From Acanthornis magna (Eukaryota; Chordata; Aves; Passeriformes; Acanthizidae): a stretch of DNA of 64,000 nt. The notes under the pieces were generated by a model. The model saw only the letters and a list, made by a program, of their open reading frames with translations, made no database searches and was not told where the DNA came from. Where the stretch lies: assembly GCA_036785705.1 (NCBI GenBank), contig JAWUZG010000135.1:2542001-2606000 (forward strand). Direction: 5' to 3'. The translations under genes and the position numbers were made by a program. Below, piece by piece: positions 14,501 to 29,019 of this stretch (position 1 is its first letter; each line of letters begins with the position of its first letter).

Positions 14501-17500
14501 TTATAGAAGTACTTTCTAGAAAACTGACAGAACCCAATAGAGGGTAAAAAAAAAACCAAATAAAGCCCAGCTGACACAAAAGAAAAAGGAAGCAGAAAGA
14601 CATAATGTCTCATGTTTTAAACCCTTAAAATATATTTCTGAGTATTTCCAGTCTATTCAGAATTTAATTCAGCTTTTAAACAGACCTTTAACATTCAGGT
14701 CTTTGTTAGCACATGTGTCTTTTAGTACGTGTCAGCACCTTTGGTATGTAAAAATCACTGTGCATTATGTTTTACCATGTATTTCACAGTTCTTTGTTCC
14801 TTGCACCACAAATAGAATTGTGGTTTTGAAAACTCTCTAGACACATGCTGCACTTTTTGCAATCTATTTTCTGCAAAGAATTGCTCTCAAACTAGGTTGC
14901 ACTCTCTCTTGAACTTGTAATAAATACAAGAATGTTGGGACACACTCAGAAGTTATTTATACCCAATAACTTTTTTTTTTGCCTGGTGAGTAAATCATTC
15001 TTCACCTGAAAGTACATAAAGGCAATTATATTGGCTCGTGCCGAAAGGTGAAAAACAGCACATAAAATAATAAATAGCAGAAAGAGGGTATTTAAATAGG
15101 CATGTAAACTATGCTTTTCACATTAAAGAGCATAATAAGAGAAATATGATCTTATTTTAGCAGAACCTACAGGATGTTAGGATGATAGTACTGAGGTCTG
15201 TCCAAGTACTCAGGATCTTACACACCAAACAAGACAATAAAATAATACATTTTGTCTAAAATAATAAATTTTCAACCATACAGTGAAACAAACAGATAGC
15301 AGTCAGGAAAATACAGGAAACTGAATCTCAACAGTTGCAGCAGATTTTTCAAGAAGAAAAGAAGAATGATTAAAGACTAAACAGAGAGATTTGACCAAAC
15401 AGTGTCCCTCTTCAGAACGTGGCATCATTTCAGATAAATTCTACTGACTGCAGTACATTACTCAATAGGGGTATGCCAGTTTTAGTACATCATAAATGAC
15501 TTCTGAATTAGTATTTTAATGATGTACCTTACAGCTGGCTCTGCAATCAGTGGGAAAATCAGATTTGCACAATGAAAATGCGATATTTACTCATTTTTTT
15601 CTGAACCCCAAACTGACCCTAAATACTTCTGCCTCCGTCCCAAATCTCAGTGAAACACAAAGTTGAAAACCAATTTTATCACTGTGTATCTGTCCTGTGA
15701 ATTGGTCCCTGCTGGGAGAGACCAGAAAGGTCTGTGGTCTGTGCTGCTGGAGCACAATCTCGTTTTGCAAACTGAGGAGCTGGCTCAGGCTCATGATGTT
15801 TGTTCTGACCCTCCCCCAGAATAGCCCATGTAGCATCAGAGTACCCCAAGCAGGATCTGTCCAGGTCCACGAGGCTGCTGCACCCAGGACAGGACTCTCG
15901 ACTGGACCAGAGCAGACCCCTGGAGAAAAGCAGCCCCTGAAGAAAAGCACCTTGTGCTGTGAGCAGCCCCTCCATGGCACTGCTCAGACTTCGAACCTTA
16001 CATGACTTTGCCGCTGAGTGATGCTTTGGCAGGCCATGGAAAGGTGCCCTGGCACCTTTTCTCCAGTGCAGCACTTGTATGCCAGCCCCTCTTTCACTGT
16101 AGCTAACCAGGATTTCCTGGAGTTTTTCTCATTTTCTACCTGTACTGTTTTGCTCCTGGAATGAATATTAGGAAGCAAGCACAGAATAGCATTTGATAGA
16201 CAGTGTGTCAGGCCTACTTACACCATTTCTTCCATAACACAGAGAAACTCCGGTTTATAATGGGAGTTCTAAGACAATTAAAATTACCACAGCTCAGACT
16301 ATGATGCTTCAATGGAAAGGAAATGGTGCTATTACAGGAATTTGAAAGATACCAAGAGAGGGGGGGATGCTTTCAGGATTTATTAGATGTTGCCACTGTA
16401 ATGCCCTTTCTTTGAGAAAACAGCACAGAGTACCACTCCCTGCTGATTCTAAAGCACAGTGAATGAGAGCACAGCTCACAATTATGGCAAACTTTGAAAC
16501 CTGTCAGTCAAGGAGCAGAGCTGGTAATGCCAAACAAAACAGCAGATTTACACCTGGGAAATGAGGCTATAATGTAAGAAATACATTTTCTTTGCTCTCA
16601 TTTATAACAGTAGTGGGAGAATTAACTACAGGGGATTCTTAGCATATTTACAAGACACTACAGGAGGCTTTTGGCATATTTACAAGCAACAATGGCATAA
16701 TTTTACATGCAGAAGTTTAAATACTGTAAAGTCTGCTCTGTCTTTAGTTTCTGTGATTTAAGGCATCTGTATCCCCACCTTAAGTTTAAACAGCTACATG
16801 CTCTATTAATTCGTTACACTCAAAGGGATTTTGAGATGAATTTTCTAAAAGCAGCAGGACATTCGGGTTTGGAATCTCTTTTTATTTTATTTAATGCTTT
16901 GTTTTAAAAGGGGAAAGAAAAAGGCATTTTTAATGCTTCAAAATCACATGGGGTTTTTTAGACTTTGTTTTTGTTTGCAAAAATAAAATGCTGACACTAA
17001 AGATGTGTGCAGTAGCTTCAGACAGTTGAAGCCTGTTAAGCTGCTGGGCTTTACTTCTTTTACAGAGCAAGAACAAGAAAGCAACGTATCTTCTATTCCA
17101 CTCTATGGTCTTGGGAAAGGAGACATGGAGGGGGATAGAAGGAACAGGATATATGACAGGAATATTCTGTGTCTGCTGTAAACTTGGTTGAATGCAAAAA
17201 CCAAACTGGACCTGGCCCTAACAGGAATCTGTCATTTCCATTCTCCAGTTCTGGGGAGCCCAGGGCATGGGCTCACTGGACACGACCATACTCTGTGACA
17301 TGTGTTTTGCAGCCAAACAGCGGTGGGGCTGAGGGGTGCTCAGATGGCAAGACTGGCTAAAGCTGCCTTTTGGTCACATCCATCGAACATTTTCTTATTT
17401 GAAATATAAAACCTAGATTACGCAAATACCGATCGCACGGCTCCTAAATTTTTTGTGTAAGAAATCAAAGAGTTCATGTTAAAATGATGTCCTAAGGACA

Positions 17501-20500
17501 GGGCTCTGTACAATGTGTGAGCGCAATGACACACAGAACTCCTCTCTGAGACAGGTTGAAGGACCAAGCCTGATCATTTCCCCCATAGGAACAGAACCTA
17601 CAGGAGCCACAGCAGTGTCTGCTCCCTGCCATACTGAAGCCCACAGTTTCTTATAACCTTGATCTGTGACATGTGACTACAGCCTGGGGATAAAAATCAG
17701 TTTCATGCCTCCTCTTTTACTCTATTTTAACACATTCACTTGCAGCAAGACTTGCTCAAGCCGAAAAGGAAAGACAAGACAGAAGACAGATTCATCTTCA
17801 CCTGAATTTAGGAATGCAACTGAGGGACTTGATAGCGAAACGTCCCCCAGAGCTATCCTGGACAGGTACTCATGTCCCAAGAGTAAATTAGTCCACCCAC
17901 AATCAGCTTCAATAAAAAAAAAGAGAAAAAAACAGAATTATCAATTGCTTGAATTTGACACAAATTAACACTATCCAAAACAAAATATTGTAATATATAT
18001 TTTTGGTAGACATTATTGTCTTTTACTGCTTTATAATGCATTTACATTTTTAATAAAATTCTGGATACATATCTATGCATAAAATTTCCTTCAATTTTTT
18101 TATTAAGTCTAATAAAAATTCATTATATATTCATGCAATTCCAGGAAACTTACCAATTATTATGGTTGAACCTAGCCTGCAATATTTAATACTCATAAAA
18201 TATGTTCATTCATGATCATCAGTACACATAACATCAAAACAAAACCAAAATTTTCTGTATGTGGGTTTCTTTTGTAAAATAAATGCTTTAACCTCTCAGG
18301 TGCAGTGAGACACCAGAGGAGATAAAATCTGAAGCAGCTTTGTTATTTTTAGCTTAATTATGGCTCACCTCTGAAGGAAGGTGATGAAAAAGAAAGGAGA
18401 GTTTCAGAGGATAGAAACACTGGAGCTTAAGACAGACCCATTTTCTGGTTTTCTTTGAAAACCTATTTGAACAAGTTTGCTTGTGACAAAACCAAGGGGC
18501 AATGAATGCACAGCAGATCAGCCCTTCACACCAGCTGGAAGCAGCCTGTGTGCCCTCCCCCAGCCCCACAGCTTCCTCCTCCCAGCATCTTTCACATGAA
18601 ACCCAAAATTCCCCTGCAGGACAGACTTTTAATTGCCACCTTCCATTACTCATAACAACACTGGCTAAATGATGGGCCAAACTCTGCCATCACTTAATTC
18701 TAAATGCACCATTTCATTAAATTAAGGCAGAATCAAGATGTGGCACCGTATGTGTAGATTGTCTGTTCAGATTTTTGGCTATATATAGGAAGGAGGGGTT
18801 CAGTTCCTAAAGTTATGGCACTAAATCAGATGCTTGGGTTTCCTGATAGCATAATGTCAGTAAAATTTAGCACAGATGCTCCGATTTCTCTGTGCAAGTC
18901 CCAATTAAAGAGCCTAGGATTGCATGGCATGTGGGACTCCTGATCCAACCATAAATTCATGCACATTCACGCCCCTGCTGAAAGTAATTGTGATTGTAAA
19001 ATAGGATTTTGCCTCTAAAAATGAAGATGCTAATTTTGTGTGCCTGATACAATTCCTGCTGCCATTGCACCATGGTGGGAGCCACATTCTTTCACAATTA
19101 TTTCCTCATCTCTGCTCCGCTTTCCTTTCTTCTTACTGAGTACATGACTGAGTGTGTGCTGATCCACAAACCCCAGTAACTCAGAGCTCATGAAAACTGA
19201 TCCCTTGCAGTGCCTCAACTACCATCATAAATAACTTGGATTTAGAGCCTGTTGCAAAGTAACAACACTGCCAAGTATTAAGCTAATAATTAATTAGCTG
19301 AGTTTAGAAGTAGTCACTCTTCAACTTAATAAATTGTAACTGGTGGAAACGGAGTCAAAGTCCACCTCTAATAAGAGATATACTACACTGCCATACATGT
19401 AACTGTTCAATACAACTCAAAATGTGCCAGTTAAGTATCCCTGAGTATATCAATTTAGTTATCTGGATTATTTACTACTGCAGGATGTGTCACTTTGGTA
19501 CTATTCATATTACTCGCCTTTACTGTGCATACATTTCATATTCAATGAAAACCTATATTTATGAAATGATTAAGTGATACAGGATCTCTAAGGCCCCTTA
19601 CACAGTAAAATACTTTGATAGCATATGGTCTGACATACAATTATTTTACTCTTTGATTTATTTATATGCTGTAAACTAAAAATATTTAGAAAGTTATCTT
19701 CTAGATTGTGAATAACGGTCTATAAGAATCTGGCATTATTGCTATTTTATTCAGGAAACTACTATTATACACAGTCTTGTCTCAGATATGTTGCTCCATT
19801 TGTATGACTTTACCATTTTATATTAATACACCTAGAGCAGTTTAGGGTTTCATTTAGGTCTATTTAACTTTTTTTTTTTTTTTTTTGGGGTGGTGTATAA
19901 AGCAGCTTGACTCACCTTCCATCTTTATTGGCATTTTTACAGAACAAAATTCGATGCCTACTCTATCAATCTTCACACAGATAGGTAATTTTTTTACTCA
20001 CAATTTGTGTTGCCTTTGAAAGGCTGCACATTATTTACTTGTACATAAATGGTATGCCAGCCTGAGCCTCAAGGGAGGATTTCCTTACTTCAAAAATTTT
20101 ACACTTTTGAAAAAACTACCTACGGAACACCATACACAATTGTGGGATGCCCAGTGCCCCTCAGTTCATCCCTTCAAAAAACAGAGGAGCTGGCAGAGGT
20201 GATGTGGTGAATTTTCAGACACAGTAGCTTGGAAATCAGCCCAGACTGCATCTGTGTCCTTGCAGTGTCCAGGAAGGCATTTTTCAGTGGATGCTGTAGC
20301 CCTGGGCACAGTGCATTTGCTTGCAAAGTGATATCAAGAATCACATTTGCAACAAGTAAAACCTGAGCTATATTGATATCCTAATACACTGCAGAATGAC
20401 TTCTGAAAGTAATTTTCTGAGTTTTAAGACTGTTGAAAGCTAACAGCAAACTTCTAGAACATAAATAATACTTTTTTAACTTGTTGCAAATGCACAGTGA

Positions 20501-23224
20501 TACCTTTCCACAAAGAATGCTGCCTTTTAAGATCAATTTTAATGCATTCAAAATATATTCAAATTTCTGTAGGAGAGAGTATTGAATTCTACTAGCAGTT
20601 TTCCTGTCCTGGGGGAATATGCTCAGAATCTTCTTCATTTCATATCAGGAAGACCATATAAATTAGAAAAATAGGAGACAACAGACTAAATTCTTAATAG
20701 TCACATAGTGCATATGCATTATTTACAAGGCAAAAGAGTTAAGTATTAGAAAAGTTGAAACCAGCTCCCATACTAAAGAAAGGGATATTTGAGATAAGAT
20801 TACGTGACTCCAATACTAATCTTTTAGGTATTTTAAATTCAAATTCTATTCTGTAAAAAACACTGTAGATCATTGTATATTTATGAACAGTAGCCAAAAA
20901 CACCTCTTCAATTTTATCATTAATAGAGTTGGAATAGGTCAAAATCAACTTAAATTAAGAGGATTGAATGAAAGAATAAAGGCTTGTAAATTCAAATTCT
21001 TTTGTTTGTAAAGCCTGATTAGAAAAACATGTAACAAAAAATTACCCCAAATTGCAAACATCTTGTGAAAAAGACCATCACTGGTTTACTAGGTTTGGAC
21101 CTGTCACATTGGTTTCTGAGCAGGCACCTTCAAAACCACATGACCTCTCCAGTGGAAGGGAGAGAATTACAGTTTCCACACACAGATTTTGACTCACTCT
21201 GTTGTTGCAGCACAAGAACTTTGTTTCGGTCACACAAAGTGTTTGACCAACTCTGTCTCTTACAGACATCACAGAGTAGAAGGGATCTTTGGCATGCCAG
21301 GATGAGGCTAAACCTCTGCTTTAGTAAGCTGCTAAAAATGAGGTAGTACAATGTCACTGAGAGGTGGGAGAGGCACAGTGTTTCTCTTATGGAGACAGTG
21401 CAAAGTCCATTCTCGAGTCTTCCTGGCAGCACACCCGGAAAACCAAAAACAACCCAAGAACACTAAGAAGGAATCACCAAAGGTCAAGTCAGCACCTGTC
21501 TCCTCCAGCTTTGTGAGGCAGCCCAGGTGCCCTCTTCCTTCTGAGTGATGTACCCTGCAAAGCACTCAACTCACTGCCCACTGCACTTTGTCCTCCAGTT
21601 TCACCAAATGAAGTTTTTTTCAAAGAAGACCAACACAAAACAATAGTACTCAAACACCTAACACTGAAATATTTACTCTCTTTTCTGTTGCACTAATTAT
21701 CATCCTTTGATACACTTGCTTTAAGCAAGAAAACTTCTGTGAAGCTAGTAGAATAGCCAAGTCTCTATTTTCAAACACTGCTATTCCTAAATATTTACAG
21801 TATAAAAGGCCTGACATGCAATCTATCCTGGGAAAGTGTCAGACAACAACCTGCAACATATTAAAATTTTGTTCATTATTGCATAAACCATCAAATGCCA
21901 AGTACCTCAATTCAAAGAAAATAAATCATTAAAATCCATTCTAGCTTCCTAGTCCTCCAAAAGTCTCCTTAACAGATCTATCGTGCCACCACAAGAGAGA
22001 AGCCACAGATGGCTTCATGCTACAGACTTTGCTCACCATCTACTGCTAGAACATTTTTGTGTCATTCTCTGCCTCCCCACAAAATGTCCCAGCCTGGTGA
22101 AGATCAGATACAGAGATCAACAAAAGCTAGAACAACACTGGTGGTGATGCTATACATTATTTACTCATTTTAAAAAAAGAAAAAAATACTGCGAAGCTTA
22201 CAGCAAATAGCACTGCTGACCCTCTTCACCAGTAAGTAGGACCTCTGGAGGTACCAGGGCAAAGTGCTGAGCAGCAGTGCCTTGGAAGAAGTGAAGAGCA
22301 AGGGAGCAGCACCAAGACAGTGTCTTCCCTCTCTTTCTCCCCAGCGCCACTAGGTAAGAACAGGGACTGAAGGATTCTCCAAGTGCCTTGAAAACAACCA
22401 GAACTGACCTGAAGAGCTTTGCCTTTGTGGTGAAGCTCTTCAGCTAAACACATGCAAAGGCAGGGACTCTGTTTTCATGCTGGAGTTGGGCATCCCCTGG
22501 GAGAGCTCAGGATGACCCATGTGGCACTCAGGGGGTCACTACTGCAACATTCTCTTTAACACACAGAGCAACTTTAAAAGAATTTCTGTCTTAGGGAGTG
22601 GGCTTTTCATTTTGCAATGAATGAAAATAACTTGTGCTACTGTTTCAACACAGGAGAATCTATAATATAAATTGGTACTCTTAGCTGCCATGATATTCTA
22701 CTTATCCATATAATTTTACATCTTCTTACAAACTCTTCTGTAACATCATTTTATCATGCATTCCTACCAGTGTGAGAATGCCTTCTATTGAATGACTTTC
22801 AGATTTTGGTTTTTACTGTTCAGAACAGGGAAAATCTTGTTTGTTCAAAATTAATTTTTAAAAAATTTTTAAAATAAACTGAAATATCACTATTCCATAT
22901 TAAAAACAAAATCAGTTTGTATTTTTGTTATGAATAGCTGATGAAAATCAGTAGCTCTACTAAAAAGGTGTCTCTGCTTCACAGACGTAGAATTCAAGAA
23001 AACATGAGACACTCTTTGTTACATGCACTTCCCCAGAAACTCCAACTGCTGTCAGCAGTACAAGCTTTAAAGGCACCTGAGTAGACTGCCGGCAGTTTTA
23101 TGAGAGAGAAAAAAAGATGATAAGCAAACACTTCTCAGCCAGACCTACCTTGTCCAACTCTTTTTCATATCAAAGCTAAAAAAAAGTTCAAAAACCCTGT
23201 CACCATTTCAGCTAATCAAATTCT
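11580..23224. other. Intergenic desert, left-central block
   Basis: About 11.6 kb without a supportable exon or named repeat. It is AT-rich apart from a GC-richer patch at 15690-16080 and another at 12440-12790. A T18 run is at 19869. Short open frames are unremarkable. Confidence 0.55.
19869..19886. repeat. T18 homopolymer followed by GGGG
   Basis: Uninterrupted T run. No retroposon body is recognised on either side. Confidence 0.9.
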
Positions 23225-23400
23225 GTGGTTGCTGGCGTGTGCGTGTACACACTGACCTCTACAATGTCATGACTTTCAGGTTGCGCATTGATTTCCAGGA
23301 ATCAAAAATGCGATGCAAATAAGGAATTGCGAGTCAATTAGCTCTTATCACGAGCTCACAGTCTGCGGCAATGGGATGACACGCGGCTCTGCATAACAAT
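23225..23400. promoter_or_regulatory. CpG-bearing block, candidate conserved element
   Basis: About 175 bp holding roughly nine CpGs in an otherwise CpG-poor desert. It includes GCGATGCAAATAAG, which contains a perfect ATGCAAAT octamer near 23313. It is not a promoter-type CpG island and no gene start is seen next to it. The regulatory role is inferred. Confidence 0.3.
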
Positions 23401-23734
23401 TGGAAACAAGGCTTTTCCAGCCAGGTAAATGTCCTCAAAGGCAAGACGTGTCCCCTTTCACAAAAGGAGATGCAGTCAGCAACATGATTAAAGCCTCTGC
23501 ACATGATACAGGACTGATTTTAACATTTGTCAGCAATTTCACATGGTATGAGCCCTCCCTTCCCACTTATCCTGTACATGAGATACCAGTGTAATCACAG
23601 TTTCAGTCTGCACACAGAAGGAAAGCTTTTCTTTCCCTCCTTATTACTCTTCAATTCCATCACTGCCAGCTAACTGTAATGAAACTATTTGGAGCTTCTT
23701 TAAAATGCCTATCATTTACCATATGTTCATTTAA

Positions 23735-23960
23735 TTTTTAAGAGATGGCTATATCGTGCAAGTCGCAATTTTTCGCCTACCAATATATGCCATTAAAACG
23801 AATATTCATGTGGCATCACCTACCAGAGTCATTAAAAGGCTTGTAAACATAGCCCAGCAGTGCCTCTGGCACTCTTAAATGATGAACTTTAACTCTCTGT
23901 CTGCAAGTGCTAATCTCAGTATCAACAGAAAAATAAATTATTGGCATCAATTATCATAAT
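23735..23960. promoter_or_regulatory. AT-rich, CpG-bearing candidate conserved element
   Basis: Contains ATATCGTGCAAGTCGCAATT, TTTCGCCTACC and AAAACGAATATTCATG within about 80 bp, then long TAAT-type homeodomain-like strings. Repeat-free and high in sequence complexity. Conservation must be tested. Confidence 0.28.
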
Positions 23961-24180
23961 TTATCAGTTTCATCAGCAAACTGGGATTTTTATAGTACCT
24001 CCAGCATGCACTTACCTTTATTAAAACTCATTCAGAAGTTACCCTTGACTCGTCCACACAAACACAAAACCACTTTAAATACATTGTAATTTTTGTTTAT
24101 AGATTTCATGTAATTGTCATTATCAGAAAGGAAACCTTATTTTTTTAATTACAGAAATTTTACCATTTATTATCTTAAAT

Positions 24181-24850
24181 CACAGAATCATAGAATGGCT
24201 TGGTTGGAAGAGACCTTAAAGATCATTTAATTCCAACCACCTTGACATGAGCAGGGACACTTTCCACTAGACCAGGTTGTTCAAACCCTCACTTAACCTG
24301 GGCTTTTACACTTTCAGGGATGGGACATACACACCTTTTCTGGGAAAACTGTTCCAATGCCTCACCATCCTCCCAGTAGAGAATTTCTTTCTCATATCTA
24401 ATCAAAATCTACTCTCTTTCAGTTTAAAGACATTTCCCCTTGGAAAAAGCCCTTCTTTGTATTTCTTAGGCTCCCTTTAGGTCTTGGAAGGCTGCAACAA
24501 GATCTCCCCAAGGCCACCTCTTCCCCAGGCTGAACAATCCCAATTCTCTTTCTTCACAGAAGTGCTCCATCCCTCTGATCATCTCTGTGGTGCTCTTTGG
24601 ACTCAATCCAACAGGTCCAAGTCCTTGCTGTGCTCAGAACCCCAGAGCTGGATGCAGCACCCCAGCTGGGGTCTCACCAAAGGAGAGGGGCAGAATCCCC
24701 TCCCTCACTCCACTGGCCACTCTCTCTTTGATGTAGCTCAGGGTATTTTTGATTTTCTTGGCTGGCTCATATCCAGCCTCACATCCACCAGCACCCCCAA
24801 GTCCTTCTCCCTAGGGCTGCTCTCAGCCTGTTCACATGAGGTACTGCAGA
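24181..24850 (-). mobile_element. CR1 LINE 3' fragment, longest in the window
   Basis: It begins with the hallmark CACAGAATCATAGAATGGCT and GGTTGGAAGAGACCTTAAAG (antisense CR1 terminus). It continues through ACCAGGTTGTTCAAA, CCTCACCATCCTCCCAGTAG, TTTCAGTTTAAAGACATTTC, CCCCAGGCTGAACAATCCCA, CCAGAGCTGGATGCAGCACC and CCCCCAAGTCCTTCTCC. The element is on the minus strand, about 670 bp, 5'-truncated, and visibly diverged from typical CR1. Open frames across it are non-functional. Confidence 0.93.
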
Positions 24851-25094
24851 ACTTGAGTCTGAAATAAAGGCTCTATTGCCTTCCCTTTTGTGGAAATTTC
24901 TCAGTGTAAAGGCCAATCAAACAGTCTGTGTGTGGGAAAAGTGAGAACTGATAGCTGATTAAGAGTTGTGTTGTTCAGAGTGTTCTACCCCGGCTTGTCC
25001 TTATGCAATCAGTATACAGGGGAACACACCCGAAGATCATATGGAATGAAAAGGTGCTGCCATTCCACACCCATAACATTTGGGGTGAGCCTCG

Positions 25095-25160
25095 CCCAAC
25101 CTGACCTTGAACATGTCCAGGGCATCCACCAGCTCTCTGGACAACAATCTCTGTATTTGG
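25095..25160 (-). mobile_element. Small CR1-like remnant
   Basis: CAACCTGACCTTGAACATGT, CCAGGGCATCCACCAGCTCT and CTGGACAAC resemble the CR1 segment normally found about 60-120 bp from its 3' end. It has the same orientation as the larger copy 240 bp to the left, so it may be a nested or rearranged piece. Confidence 0.55.
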
Positions 25161-28100
25161 TTAAACAATACAAAGAATACGTATTATTTTCCACAGCCTT
25201 AAAAGTGTGGGGTTTGCCTTCTTTTTTCCATATATGCCAGATTTCCTCCAGTCTAGGTGTAAGAGCTCACTTTGGGAGGACATCGCTCCTGAAAAGAGTT
25301 AGGCTTTCTCAGAGTGCTCACACTTCAAAGGAGCAACCAAGAGCAACAGTTATCTGTTACTACTCTCCCTGGCCAGAATTTTCCCATCCTCTGCAGACAC
25401 TGCCAGGAAGCAAACTCTTGCTTCATTTTATTTTAGGCAACAAAACAATTCTTTCTAAGCTGTCAGGCTTTTCAAAATAGGAGTTCTTGTTGATATTCAG
25501 TTTTTTGGGAATGCAGCCTTAGTGCAAAACCTGTGTGAAATCCAAGGACCTTTGAAAATCTGGTCCTTCTGTGTGCCAGTTTCAACTATATAACATGCTG
25601 TATATACATGCTGAACATTCGGCATGTAAAAATGCTGGGCATGCAATCTTCCAAAATGCTGGCAGTAACTGCCCAGGTGAGTCATTTACCGGAATAAACA
25701 AGGGATCTTACTCAAAGTAGGCAAGGAACTGCTCTGAATTTCCAGCAGTCTATTTTATACAATGCCAGTGCAAATGTCTTTGCTTTTCATTTTGGTCATT
25801 ATATCACTGAACAACTAAACAGATGGTATATGAACAGGATGCAAAACATTTAATAATGCCAGGAAAGGTACAGTAATACCAACTGTTCTGGCCTGCTGAC
25901 CTTGGTATAATTTAGAAAACATTGAAAGAAAGATGCATGCCATTTTATTCTCTTTTTTTCCCTCCTGCTTCCTGTTTTGGTCTAACTTCTACAAAAGAGA
26001 AGCTAGAACCTGGAAATTAGACTTAGCTGTTTACATGCAAGGAGAATTCAACACATTTTACCTTGCCCATTTAGTACTAAAGATAGAAAAATAATGCAAC
26101 CTGTAAAAGTGCTGCCTCTACAGCCTTATTATCCTTCCCAGGTCTATGGCCAAATATCTCTATAGTACATTAATTATGACCAGAATTTGGCTACAGGTAA
26201 TTATATAAGCTGAAGCTACCAAAAATTTAGCAAACTGCTCATCCTCGGATGAACTATGGTGCTGGAATGGTAGGACAAGAGGGACACCTACCTCACCTTC
26301 CTTTAAAGCCCAAGAAGTGCAGCCTCTGAATAAGGATTGGTAAGATATCTGCTTTGTCGCCTTTCTTTCTGGACAAAGAGGAGAGGCCAGGAGCAGACAG
26401 TGTCCTTGAGTCAGGTTTTCAAGCCAAACACACATTGCAGATGGTGATATACAAAAATAGGGACGTTAGAAATATTCCTACAATGATATTAGGCTCTTGA
26501 TTTTGTCTTTGTCCCAAAGACATGCATTTTTTTCTAACATCTTAACTTCTAGAAAGTAAAACTAAGTAAAAGTCAGAAACGTCAAAGAGTTCATCAGCAT
26601 TAACAGATCAAAAACCACTACAAAATTACAAAATAAGCCCCAACTAAAAACTAAATTAACCCAAGATTTGGGGGAAGTTATTTCAGTCTACATCTCTTAT
26701 GCACATCTCATGACATTTTCATACTTTGGGTTAACTTTAGCATACACAGCTCGCTCCTGCTTCCCTGCAAGGGTTGAACTACTTCCATTTTATATTGTCA
26801 GCTAGCTGCACAGACCCTAGCTTTGAAAACATAAAACCATAAATGTCTCATAAAAACAATGATCTTAAAAATATTTGAGCATTTCAACTTTGTTGGGGGA
26901 TCTTTGCATGAGAGCACACCACACCACAAAGGTGGATTTAGCAAAGTGGACTCAGTAAACATAGGAAAAAACCTTGTAAGGCCACCTGGCCGTTACAAGA
27001 CAATTTTTCCCCCATATTTGAGCTTTTTTAATAAGAATGAAAAAAGGTGCTTCTAACATCCCTCTTAGCTAAGGTTCTCCCTCACTGAGCCAATAAACCT
27101 TCTTAAGCTATCTGAATTACTTTTTAAATTAAGAGAGCAGCACACATTCCTGCAAATGAGAACAATAAGAGGTTTTTGGCAATGATCCTGCTCACTAATT
27201 ATAATATTTCACATTTATGCACTGCCTTTCATCTCTCAGGGTTCTAGAGTGCTTCACTAAACAGTGGACTCTGTCCACAACTGTTGCCTCCCAGTTATGT
27301 CACACTTGCTCACAGGACATGCGAAGTCTGACCGACTTCACAGCTGTTTGCCTCACACACAGAGACAAAAATGCCACTGTTGACACTACATTCAATTAAT
27401 TTCATTAATATAGAAAGCATAGGAATAATACATTCAGGTCAAGGAAACTGGCCCGATCCAATTGAATCTGGTTGAAAAAGGAAGATGCTACAACCAGGCA
27501 AACCTACAGTACCTTAAAAGCAATGGCAGCAGCGGAGGTACATCTCCTAAATTCCTCCTGAGAGCAGGGATGTTCCCAGTGTTTACAGTTACACATCAGA
27601 ACCCCTGCCATGGGTGAAGACACTCACACTGGATTGTTTATTATGGCTGCATTTGACCATGAGGATGTTACTCAAAACCAAAGGCCACATGCCAGCATTC
27701 CTCATGGTTGTGGGTCCTCCCTCCAGAAGCTGATCACACAAAGTGAACCACTATGGCCACACTGTCACTGAAGCATAAAAAACCAGCTCTCCCAACCAAG
27801 AAAACCGTGTACAGACTATGTCTGGGTGCCACCTGTTGACGAAACAGCACTAACAAGTCTGCTCAAATACATTAACTGAAGTAAAACCACTCCCAACAAA
27901 AACATCTCTAGCGGAGAAAGCCCCCACAGCATGGCCCTGTAGGCTTCACACAATCCCCTGCTGGTCTTCATTTCTGACCAACAAAAGCTGGGAAGATGGA
28001 GCAACTCCCACAGTCAAGGTCTTGGCAGAAAAACAGTGCCTGCCCTCCTGCACTCCCCCACCACCAAAATCACAGCTGGGCTCAGCATGGGGCCATTTTC

Positions 28101-29019
28101 TCCCAGGCTTTTTTCTATTAAATAGAAGGGATTGTTATTTTGCTTTGTGCTAACAACTGAAAAGTGGTTTTTTTACCCCTGCAAAGCACTGCCATCCCTT
28201 AGATCCGCAGACTTTGTGTGAGTGCAGAGCTGTGCAATCCATCAGGGAAATCTGTGATTTTGCCCATTGTGCTGGTTGAGTTGTGAGAAGGGCTGTAATG
28301 GGAGCTTTCATGGCCCCAGTAATTCATAGCAAGACACTGCACTAAAGTCACTGTTTGTCCATTTAGAATAGAAGGAAAGGAAAACGTCAGCAGTGCTTCA
28401 GCAGCTGTTTCAGCTCCTTTTAGGCATTTGGTAAGTGGATGTGCACATAATCACATGCTGAAGAGGAAAAGGCATTTTGGCAGCAAGGGAGGTGCAGGGA
28501 TCTGCAGGAGGTGGCTCTGGCTCCAGCCACGGCTGCTCAGGTCACAGGTCCAGCAGCACCACAAGCATAAGCTCCCCACACATCTCTTACAGAAACAACA
28601 GCAGTCTGAATCTCATCAGAGTCGCACTGGTTTTAACTCCACACAAACTTCAAAGTTTTCTTGATTTACACACATAAAAGATCAAAATAAGCCCCCCCAC
28701 CATCTTCAGCTCATTGTAAACAAAAAAAAATCTTGCAAGTCTGACTGGCCCAAAAATCAAAGTCCCTGAGCCTTTGCGGGGAGGCAATAAATCTGAACCT
28801 TTTCACAAAATATTTTTTTCAAATAATTGCCAGTTGGGGTTGTGTTTCTCATTTAGAAACTTCCATATAATTACAATATTAAAAGAAACATGGTAAAAAG
28901 TGTGACAAGACAGAGCAATTTTAATTTCTGCAAGTATGAAACAATTACAGAAGAAGGACTCACACTCTGCTGAGAGAAACCTCATATCCAGTGCTCAATG
29001 AGCTAACCAGGAGAGAATA

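Noticed and set aside
24968..25480. 170-codon plus-strand open frame
   Set aside because: Its first third overlaps CR1-derived sequence and the rest matches no family I know. Likely chance.
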